Shown here piece by piece: positions 1-5,393 of a stretch of DNA of 5,440 nucleotides. The first letter of the stretch is position 1, and every line of letters begins with the position of its first letter. This stretch comes from Patescibacteria group bacterium. Its GTDB lineage: Bacteria > Patescibacteriota > Minisyncoccia > Portnoybacterales > UBA2143. The position numbers and the translations under genes are program-made. Where the stretch lies: positions 1 to 5,440 of the forward strand of contig JAHJUH010000048.1 in NCBI GenBank assembly GCA_018829245.1, in the 5' to 3' direction. Below the pieces are notes generated by a model, which was not told the origin of the DNA, did not search any database, and saw nothing but the letters and a program-made list of their open reading frames with translations.

Positions 1-413
1 AAAAGGCAAAATATTTTTTAAATCAGCATTGGGCTACAACTATAGTTAGTACTGCTGATAAACAAGGTAAGCCGCGCGCGGCTCTTTTTGCCTCGTTAAC
101 GATGATTGATAATTCGACGATTATTATGGCTTGCTCAGATTTTCAAAAAACTTATAAAAATCTCAAAGAAAATCCTTATGCTCATTTTTTAGTTATAGGC
201 TTGGGACGCGATTATCTAGATTACGAAGGGGTTGATGGCGTTAGGGTTATTGCTAAATTAGCTAAGGATAAGAAAGATGGTGCTTATTTTAAACTGTTTC
301 AAAAAAAAATGTCATCCATTGGGTATAAAATGACTAATTATTTAGTTTTTAAGGTAATTGAAATACATTCTCTTGCCTTTATGCCAAGAATAGAAAATAA
401 TAAAGACAAATGA
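1..413 (+). CDS. Pyridoxamine 5'-phosphate oxidase-like FMN-binding protein, 5'-partial
   Basis: The frame is open from base 3, so the gene starts upstream of the window. The first ATG (102) is an internal Met: the 33 codons before it encode conserved family sequence. Visible residues (136, numbered from base 3) follow the split-barrel flavoprotein pattern: an early strand with Trp10-Ala-Thr-Thr and Val15-Ser-Thr, the turn Lys-Gln-Gly-Lys-Pro-Arg (20-25) into Ala-Ala, then Phe47-Gln-Lys-Thr and Asn53-Leu-x-Glu-Asn-Pro58. The last pair resembles the family's K-T-x-x-N-L-x-x-N-P phosphate/FMN-contact region. Gly79-Val-Arg-Val with Lys-Asp-Gly-x-Tyr-Phe (91-96) matches the later barrel strands. 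Only about 5-15 N-terminal residues should be missing. Family members bind FMN and include oxidases and reductases, so the substrate cannot be told. The gene overlaps the next by 4 nt (ATGA), suggesting coupled translation. Superfamily placement is fairly sure; a true PdxH role is unlikely at this length. Confidence 0.8.
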   Translation, partial: KAKYFLNQHWATTIVSTADKQGKPRAALFASLTMIDNSTIIMACSDFQKTYKNLKENPYAHFLVIGLGRDYLDYEGVDGVRVIAKLAKDKKDGAYFKLFQKKMSSIGYKMTNYLVFKVIEIHSLAFMPRIENNKDK

Positions 414-1213
414 AAGAAATCCTAGCAAAAGAATTTATTAGCTTAATGATAGACAAATGGATGGCTGGATTGCAGCATAAAAGGGTTTTGGGAGATATTA
501 TTGATTCTTTAAATAAAGAATTTATAAAAGATAAAAAATTTATTTATGATAACCAATTTGAATTTTCTTTAGTTGAAAATAAGGACAATCTTAGAATTTT
601 ACATTTGGTATTTTGGAAGGACAATGCTTCTAAAAAAAACATTAAAAATATTTTAGAAAAACGTAAAAAAAATATTTATCAGATTTTTAAAAATATTAAC
701 CAAAGATTTCATCTAAAGTATAATTTGGACTATTTAGAAAAAATTTTTACTTTTAACCAAAGGCACAGTTTATATCCGATTCAATTTGGTCTAGAATATA
801 ATAAAGATTTGTTATTTTTGAGGTTGAAAGTTTATTTAAGCATAACTAATCAGAAGTTTCCTTTAAAAGAATTTTCGCAATATTTCAATCTTGAAGATGG
901 TTTTTTAAAAAAACTATTTCAAGATAAGCAATACGATTCAATCGCTTTTGATTTTTTAAAGAACGGGGATTATAAATTTAAATTTTATGCCATTTCTAAT
1001 AACAACGGCTTTCTTTATAGGATTAATCCGCCGGCTGAAATAGTTTCAAAAAAACAATATGTTAGAATTCCTCAAGGAATTTTAATTAATAAGATTCCTT
1101 CTAAATTTATATTTAAAATTGATAAAGATATTCTGGAATTTATTAAAAGAAATAGACTTAAGATATATTATTTAACCAAAGAAAAAGATATTAAGGGTTT
1201 ATATTTTAGATAA
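410..1213 (+). CDS. Hypothetical Lys-rich soluble protein with repeated Lys-x-Tyr strands
   Basis: I do not recognise this 267-residue protein with confidence. It has no signal peptide, no membrane segment and no cysteine, and is basic (40 Lys). Three strand-like segments share a Lys-x-Tyr core: Arg138-Leu-Lys140-Val-Tyr142, Lys189-Phe-Lys191-Phe-Tyr193 and Lys251-Ile-Tyr253. The first two are each preceded by a similar hairpin: Phe126-Gly-Leu-Glu-Tyr before the first, and Ile178-Ala-Phe-Asp-Phe then Asn-Gly-Asp before the second. Repeated strands ending in K-x-Y or R-x-K-x-Y, about 50-75 residues apart, are known from ABBA-fold aromatic prenyltransferases, where Lys, Arg and Tyr shield the prenyl diphosphate. 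That resemblance is a motif-level inference, not a family assignment; any antiparallel Lys/Tyr-rich fold in an AT-rich genome could mimic it. The start is the ATG overlapping the upstream TGA; there is no clear Shine-Dalgarno site, so translation is probably coupled to the flavoprotein gene. Confidence 0.85.
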   Translation: MKEILAKEFISLMIDKWMAGLQHKRVLGDIIDSLNKEFIKDKKFIYDNQFEFSLVENKDNLRILHLVFWKDNASKKNIKNILEKRKKNIYQIFKNINQRFHLKYNLDYLEKIFTFNQRHSLYPIQFGLEYNKDLLFLRLKVYLSITNQKFPLKEFSQYFNLEDGFLKKLFQDKQYDSIAFDFLKNGDYKFKFYAISNNNGFLYRINPPAEIVSKKQYVRIPQGILINKIPSKFIFKIDKDILEFIKRNRLKIYYLTKEKDIKGLYFR

Positions 1214-1288
1214 AGTAATTTTATTTTTCTTAATCTATATTTGATTTTATAAATCTTATATTAGATTTGGGAAAATATCTATAAAATT
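1214..1288 (+). other. 75-nt AT-rich intergenic gap with imperfect hairpin
   Basis: This is the longest gap in the window. An imperfect inverted repeat pairs 1232-1246 with 1252-1267: 5 bp, a one-base bulge, 4 bp, a two-base T/T mismatch, then 4 bp around a 5-nt loop. It is almost all A-T pairs, and the bases after it (TTTGGGAAAA) are not a U tract, so it is not a canonical intrinsic terminator on either strand. A weak extended -10-like match lies at 1268-1276 (TG, one base, then GAAAAT, 4/6 to consensus), 12 nt before the next ATG, but I find no matching -35. The gap probably separates the two-gene unit upstream from the Cys-rich/radical SAM/peptidase unit. Confidence 0.3.
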
Positions 1289-2206
1289 ATGACATTAACT
1301 AATAAAAAAAGTATTTTAATTTTTATTATAATAATTTCTTTAATCGTTGTGGCTTATTTTATTTATCAAAGCCAGATAAAACAGGATAAGAAAGAAAAAA
1401 TAGAAGAGCAATCGATTTCACTAAATATATCTAGTATGATTTGTGGCGATACGGCAATTAAAAACGCTACTACATCTGATCAAAATATAGCTTATATTGA
1501 TTATTATACAGAAGAGGGCATACAAGAAGGTATACAAGAAGGAAGGCCGATGCTTGATTATATTTATAATCAATATATATTTTGTAAATTATTTGTATCT
1601 AATGAGGAAGATTTAGATAATAGGTTGGCAAAATCAATAATAAATGAAGATAGTTTTTCTAGTTTAGATGAGACAAAAGGACTATTTTATAAAACAAAGA
1701 TATTGGCCGATATTTTTAAAGCAAAGGATTGTTCTTCTTTTGAAACGATTGCGTTGCTTAATAAGTTTATTCAATTTCTTCCAGAAATAGCAAAAAATGA
1801 ACTATCTAATTTTGATTTAGAAGGAGTTTGTAATCTTATGACAAGTAGTCAAGTGAAAGAAGATATGGTAAATGAATTTTGTGATAATAATTCATGTTTT
1901 ATTTTTCTAACCCGAGATATTAATCTATGTGAGCAAATAGAGGATATGGGAAAAAAAAGTGCCTGTAGAAATTTTGTTCGATACCTACAAGCAATGTCTT
2001 CCAATGATAGAAATTATTGTTTGGAGATAGATCATGGTTTTTATAGTATTGCCTGTCAGTCGTATTTTATTGATACAACAGTGAATATGTGTGATAAAAT
2101 AGCTTATGAGATTCATGAAATTTGTAGTAGTTTGAAATATTATGCGCCATTATTACCATCTACGTCATCATGTCCAGAAAGTGTACCAACATGTCTAGAA
2201 GAATAG
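1289..2206 (+). CDS. Membrane-anchored Cys-rich extracytoplasmic protein, hypothetical
   Basis: This is a 305-residue protein of unknown function. Lys6-Lys7 precede a hydrophobic segment at about residues 8-26, followed by a charged linker (Lys/Glu/Gln, 27-41). This is typical of an N-terminal signal anchor that places the rest outside the membrane. There is no Gly/Glu5 prepilin motif and no lipobox. Fourteen cysteines (52, 99, 148, 181, 198, 203, 214, 226, 244, 256, 268, 279, 295, 302) are concentrated after residue 140. The run 214/226, 244/256 and 268/279 forms three successive pairs spaced 12, 12 and 11, in short helix-like repeats (Leu-Cys-x-x-Ile...Ala-Cys), suggesting disulfide-linked helical hairpins. 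A Gly-Ile-Gln-Glu unit is duplicated at 77-84. The C-terminus is Pro/Ser-rich with Cys-Pro-Glu and Cys-Leu-Glu. No clear Shine-Dalgarno site precedes the ATG. Its 3' end overlaps the radical SAM gene, so the two are probably co-translated. Confidence 0.85.
   Translation: MTLTNKKSILIFIIIISLIVVAYFIYQSQIKQDKKEKIEEQSISLNISSMICGDTAIKNATTSDQNIAYIDYYTEEGIQEGIQEGRPMLDYIYNQYIFCKLFVSNEEDLDNRLAKSIINEDSFSSLDETKGLFYKTKILADIFKAKDCSSFETIALLNKFIQFLPEIAKNELSNFDLEGVCNLMTSSQVKEDMVNEFCDNNSCFIFLTRDINLCEQIEDMGKKSACRNFVRYLQAMSSNDRNYCLEIDHGFYSIACQSYFIDTTVNMCDKIAYEIHEICSSLKYYAPLLPSTSSCPESVPTCLEE
1517..1540 (+). repeat. 12-bp in-frame tandem duplication
   Basis: Two adjacent 12-bp units, 1517-1528 and 1529-1540, differ at one base (GGC versus GGT) and encode Gly-Ile-Gln-Glu twice, followed by a third Gly. 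It sits in the linker between the membrane anchor and the Cys-rich part of the encoded protein, so length variation there is probably tolerated. It looks like a slippage or short-duplication product. Confidence 0.8.
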
Positions 2207-3117
2207 TTAATAAAAAGAATTGGGGGGCAATTATATTAAGTCCTGGTTGCGACAATGATTGTTTTTTTTGTGGTTTGACACCTAATCCAACAGCTGCGGT
2301 ATTAAGAGAGCAGGAAATTAAAGTGTTTAAGAATCTTGTTAATTTTAAGACGATGGGGATAAAGAATATAGAAATTTCAGGAAGTGATCCGATAGAATAT
2401 GATGAAATTATTTCTTTAATAAAATATATTAAAAAAATTGGTTTTGAATTTATACAGCTTTCTACTCATGGGAAAAAATTAGCTGAAAAACCTTTTTTAA
2501 CAAAGTTAGCCAAAGCAGGCCTTGATAAAGTAAGGATACCTTTGTATGGCTCACAGGCGGAAATTCACGATGCTGTTACTAGAACCAAAGGTAGTTTTAG
2601 CGCTACTCTTAAGGGAATAAAGGGATTATTAAAAGATGCACCAAATATACAAATTTGCATAGGTTCTTTAATAGTTCAACAGAACAAGAATGATTTAACA
2701 AATTTATTAGATTTAATAAAGAAGTTAAAAATTAATGATTTTTATTTTTCAATACCATGTATAGCTAATAATGATTATTCTTATTATGTGCCTTTTAAAA
2801 ATTTAAGGCCTTATGTAAAGAAAATCTTTAACTACGCTAATAAAATTAATTATAGTCTCGAATTTTTTGAAATACCTTATTGTGTTTTTGGTCAAATAAA
2901 TAAGTCAATCAATAATACTTCTTTGCCACCAGACTTAGGAAAATACTGTCAGCCGTCGGAAGAAAATAGGACTTCAATAAAAGATTTACCGAAATACAGA
3001 ATGAAGAAAAAAGTTGCTATGTGTAAGGGGTGTAAGTGTGCTAATTTTTGTGATGGTTTTTTTGTTAATGATATTGATAAGTTTGGTATTGGAAATATTA
3101 AGCCAATAGGTAAATAA
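2170..3117 (+). CDS. Radical SAM protein with SPASM/twitch-like C-terminal domain
   Basis: The protein (315 residues from the first ATG) has the radical SAM signature Cys27-x3-Cys31-x2-Cys34, which binds the [4Fe-4S] cluster that cleaves S-adenosylmethionine. Gly71-Ser-Asp-Pro74 sits where GGEP is usual, and Val-Arg-Ile-Pro-Leu-Tyr-Gly (121-127) with Glu131-Ile-His-Asp and Gly141-Ser-Phe follows the barrel pattern of peptide- and cofactor-modifying members. The C-terminus holds Cys237, Cys260 and Cys285-x2-Cys288-x5-Cys294 (plus Cys290), then Gly296 and a Gly-containing Lys-Pro-Ile end. This is the CX2CX5C core of SPASM, but the following CX3C is absent, which suggests a twitch-like domain with a single auxiliary cluster. 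Two starts are possible: 2170 (37-nt overlap with the upstream gene) or 2191 (16-nt overlap, leaving 19 residues before the first Cys). Neither has a good Shine-Dalgarno site; 2191 has AGAAAG upstream. The substrate is unknown. Neighbouring a Cys-rich exported protein and a leader-type peptidase, protein maturation is a reasonable guess. Confidence 0.9.
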   Translation: MSRKCTNMSRRIVNKKNWGAIILSPGCDNDCFFCGLTPNPTAAVLREQEIKVFKNLVNFKTMGIKNIEISGSDPIEYDEIISLIKYIKKIGFEFIQLSTHGKKLAEKPFLTKLAKAGLDKVRIPLYGSQAEIHDAVTRTKGSFSATLKGIKGLLKDAPNIQICIGSLIVQQNKNDLTNLLDLIKKLKINDFYFSIPCIANNDYSYYVPFKNLRPYVKKIFNYANKINYSLEFFEIPYCVFGQINKSINNTSLPPDLGKYCQPSEENRTSIKDLPKYRMKKKVAMCKGCKCANFCDGFFVNDIDKFGIGNIKPIGK

Positions 3118-3118
3118 A

Positions 3119-4249
3119 ATGCAGATAGAAATTATAGATAAACTATTTCTGCCAATGCTCTTTTTTATCGGTATAGTAACTTCATGGGAGGATTTTTGTT
3201 TTAGTAAGATAAGGAATAAGTGGATTATTTTAGGAACAATTTTTAGTATAGCTGTATTAGCTGGCTTTGCTGTTTGTAATCTTGTAGTTGGATCATTTTA
3301 CATAATTCCCTGGGATTATTTTAGTAAAGTAATTTTAAATAGTTTTTTAGCTTTATTAATAGGATTTTTACTTTGGAGATATGGAATGCTGGCAGCTGGT
3401 GATGCTAAGCTTTTTTTTGTATTTTCTTTGCTTTTGCCACTTAAATATTATTGGAAATCATATTTACCATATTTTCCTTCTTTTGTTTTATTAATGAATA
3501 TTTTTTTCCCAGTTCTTTTTTTTATTTTCCTGAAAGCTAGTTGGTATGCTTTTAAATCTTTGATAAAATTTTTTAAAAGTAAACCGACTTTTAAGATGGA
3601 TCAGTTGATTAATTTATTAATAAAAGATAAGGATATAGGAGGATTAATTAAAATATCATTAGGCTTTATAGCTATTTTCTTATTTGTAGAAAAGTTACGT
3701 TATTTAATAGCTCCTTGGATTGTATTATATTTACCTAATGAAGGTTTTTTGTTTTTGTTATTATTTATAGCTTATCGTCCTCTTTTTACATATTTAAGAA
3801 AAAGTAAAGTTGTTCTTATTTTAGCTCTTTTATTCCTTGTAGTTTATTTAGGACAAGGAATGATTTATACTCCACAAGAAATAATAATCGAACTTTCAAG
3901 AACCATAAAAATGGTCTTTATATTTCTAGTTGGATTACAGCTTTTAAGAAAATTATTCAATTATTACACTAAAAACGCTACTTTAAAGAAAATCAAAATA
4001 AATGAATTAGAAGTAGGAATGAGTTTAGTTATTGATGATGAAAAAGATAAGGATAAAAAACCAGAATTGGGAACTGTTTTTGGTGGTGGATTTAATCAGA
4101 GTCAAGTAGATCTTGCTAAAAAATGGGCCAAGCAGAATAATATAAAAGAGATAGAAATTTATGAGCGTTTTCCTTTTGCTTATTGGATGTTTTTAGGTGT
4201 AATCATAACAATTATTTTAAAAGGTTCATTAGTTACATCTATTTTTTAA
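3119..4249 (+). CDS. A24-type prepilin peptidase-like membrane aspartyl protease with C-terminal extension
   Basis: This polytopic protein (376 residues, about ten hydrophobic segments) has both aspartate motifs of the A24 prepilin/preflagellin peptidase family. Asp25 lies before Ile31-Arg-Asn33, the D-x5-I-x-N spacing at the end of the first membrane segment, with Arg where bacterial enzymes have Pro. Asp95 lies in Ala93-Gly-Asp-Ala-Lys-Leu, equivalent to GxGD, with Ala for the first Gly. A24 enzymes cleave prepilin leaders at the inner membrane face; no N-terminal zinc/methylase domain is present. Asn127 after a Pro-Phe-Pro-Ser loop (118-121) is reminiscent of archaeal-type members. Beyond the core, residues 175-280 add several membrane segments, 287-348 form a charged soluble domain (Ile-Asn-Glu-Leu-Glu-Val-Gly-Met; Phe-Gly-Gly-Gly-Phe), and 352-372 is a final membrane helix. 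The gene starts 1 nt after the radical SAM stop, with a weak AGGT ribosome site at 3108-3111, so the two are co-transcribed. Confidence 0.85.
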   Translation: MQIEIIDKLFLPMLFFIGIVTSWEDFCFSKIRNKWIILGTIFSIAVLAGFAVCNLVVGSFYIIPWDYFSKVILNSFLALLIGFLLWRYGMLAAGDAKLFFVFSLLLPLKYYWKSYLPYFPSFVLLMNIFFPVLFFIFLKASWYAFKSLIKFFKSKPTFKMDQLINLLIKDKDIGGLIKISLGFIAIFLFVEKLRYLIAPWIVLYLPNEGFLFLLLFIAYRPLFTYLRKSKVVLILALLFLVVYLGQGMIYTPQEIIIELSRTIKMVFIFLVGLQLLRKLFNYYTKNATLKKIKINELEVGMSLVIDDEKDKDKKPELGTVFGGGFNQSQVDLAKKWAKQNNIKEIEIYERFPFAYWMFLGVIITIILKGSLVTSIF

Positions 4250-4255
4250 TTTTTC

Positions 4256-4284
4256 TTTCCAATAATCCTATTTTTTGGTATAAT
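4256..4284 (+). promoter_or_regulatory. Extended -10 sigma70-type promoter
   Basis: A perfect TATAAT at 4279-4284 is preceded by the extended -10 dinucleotide TG (4276-4277) and, at exactly 17 bp spacing, by TTTCCA at 4256-4261 (4/6 match to TTGACA). It lies in the 49-nt gap between the peptidase gene and the secreted-protein gene. Transcription would start near 4291, only about 8 nt before the ATG at 4299. This gives the secreted protein its own promoter and an almost leaderless mRNA, consistent with the absence of a Shine-Dalgarno site there. Confidence 0.7.
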
Positions 4285-4298
4285 AAATTGTATAAATT

Positions 4299-5390
4299 AT
4301 GTATTTAAGATATCTAGCTATTTTAGTTTTAATATTAGGTTTGCTTGTAGCTTTTGAATTTGTTTTTTCTCAAGGACCCCTTTTATTAATTGGATCAAAC
4401 TTTACAGTTTGTACAGGGAGTGTTACTCAGGCATCTTGTTATGATACTTCTCCTACGCCAACTTTAAATTGGAGTTATAGTGGCAATGGTACCCAAGCAG
4501 CTTATTGGATACAAGTCGATAATGATTCTAATTATTCTTCGCCATTAGTGAATACAGGATGGGTGTCTAGTTCTGGCGATCGTTCCTATGTTATTCCTTC
4601 AGGGACATTAAGTTTTAATACTTCATATTATTGGAGAATTACAGTTAGAGATAGTTTTAGTTCTGAAAGTGGTTGGATAAACGCTGATAATCCTTTTGTG
4701 ACAGTTGGTATCTGTAATAGACCGCCAACTGCTACTAGTTTAAATGTTACTGGCGGCGGCTCGGCATATTATTGCAGTTCAGCCCCAGCCTACTATTTTT
4801 CATGGATTTATTCTGATCTTGATGGACATTCTCAAACTAGATTTCAGTTTCAGGTAGATAATAATAGTGATTTTAGCTCTCCAGAAGTAAATAGGGATTA
4901 CGCAGGTCTTTCTAATCCTAGTCCAACTACAAATAACCAGACAGCTGTAGTGGCTGTTTCTCCGGGTGTAGATCAGATTGGCTATAACACCAAATATTAT
5001 TGGCGGGTTATAGTTTATGATACTGCTGGAACAAACTCTGGTTGGGTAAGTGGATCATCCTTTACCACTGAATCTCATCTTTATCCTTTAGTAGATTTTA
5101 ATTGGATGCCAGAGGATCCAAATCAAGAAGAAGATATTCTTTTTGCTGATCAAACAATTTGTTATGGAGTTGGTAATAATCCAGTTTCTTGTACTGGTTG
5201 GTCTTGGATATTTCAAGATGGCAATCCAGCTACTTCTAATCAACAAAATCCAACTATACAATTTATTTCTAGTGGTTCTAAAGATATTGGTTTAGAAACA
5301 ACTGATGCTAGTGGTTTTAGCTGTTCAGATTCTAAAAATCTTGAAGTTGGAATAAAGCTTCCTGATTGGAAAGAAATAATTCCTTGGTGA
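4299..5390 (+). CDS. Secreted protein with two Fn3-like repeats and a PKD-like domain
   Basis: The 363-residue protein begins with a signal peptide or anchor (hydrophobic at 5-23, possible cleavage after Phe-Ser24). Two homologous beta-sandwich repeats follow at about 52-136 and 163-257. They share Gln-Val-Asp-Asn (72-75 and 185-188) followed by Ser-Ser-Pro, and a Phe/Tyr-Asn-Thr-x-Tyr-Tyr-Trp-Arg strand (106-113 and 229-236) ending in Ser-Gly-Trp. This is the Fn3-like pattern common in bacterial surface proteins. Residues 263-351 resemble a PKD domain: Trp303...Gln-Asp-Gly308 with Asn317-Pro-Thr-Ile, where PKD has W-x-F-G-D-G and N-P-x-h; here Gln replaces the first Gly. Cysteines occur in likely disulfide pairs (38/47, 139/159, and 288, 298, 342). 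The last residues, Lys-Leu-Pro-Asp-Trp-Lys-Glu-Ile-Ile-Pro-Trp, form a separate short tail. There is no catalytic motif; adhesion or a surface-structural role is inferred. The gene has its own promoter just upstream and no Shine-Dalgarno site. Confidence 0.88.
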   Translation: MYLRYLAILVLILGLLVAFEFVFSQGPLLLIGSNFTVCTGSVTQASCYDTSPTPTLNWSYSGNGTQAAYWIQVDNDSNYSSPLVNTGWVSSSGDRSYVIPSGTLSFNTSYYWRITVRDSFSSESGWINADNPFVTVGICNRPPTATSLNVTGGGSAYYCSSAPAYYFSWIYSDLDGHSQTRFQFQVDNNSDFSSPEVNRDYAGLSNPSPTTNNQTAVVAVSPGVDQIGYNTKYYWRVIVYDTAGTNSGWVSGSSFTTESHLYPLVDFNWMPEDPNQEEDILFADQTICYGVGNNPVSCTGWSWIFQDGNPATSNQQNPTIQFISSGSKDIGLETTDASGFSCSDSKNLEVGIKLPDWKEIIPW

Positions 5391-5391
5391 T
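5386..5391 (+). promoter_or_regulatory. Shine-Dalgarno-like site for the gene at 5394
   Basis: GGTGAT matches the 3' half of the AGGAGGTGAT complement of the 16S rRNA end. It sits in the right register for an ATG two bases later, because the pairing extends toward the start codon. It overlaps the TGA stop of the secreted-protein gene. It is the best ribosome-site match in the window and supports 5394 as a start. Confidence 0.4.
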
Positions 5392-5393
5392 AT

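Noticed and set aside
102..413. Complete small gene starting at the ATG at 102
   Set aside because: The frame is open to base 3, and codons 1-33 encode conserved split-barrel sequence, so the gene is truncated by the window edge rather than starting at 102.
1232..1267. Intrinsic terminator in the gap after the Lys-rich gene
   Set aside because: The inverted repeat is bulged, mismatched and nearly all A-T, and no U tract follows it. In DNA this AT-rich such pairing is expected by chance, so it is listed only as a hairpin in the gap.
1268..1276. Extended -10 promoter before the Cys-rich gene
   Set aside because: Only 4/6 match at -10 and no -35-like hexamer at 16-18 bp, so it is too weak to annotate separately.
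1289..1370. Type IV prepilin signal in the Cys-rich protein, making it a substrate of the A24 peptidase
   Set aside because: The Lys-Lys-Ser before the hydrophobic segment lacks the Gly at the cleavage site and the Glu at position +5, so it looks like an ordinary signal anchor.
5388..5390. TGA recoded as glycine (code 25, as in Gracilibacteria/Absconditabacteria)
   Set aside because: No complete reading frame contains an internal TGA, and Gly is encoded by GGN throughout. Recoded genomes would show many in-frame TGA codons.
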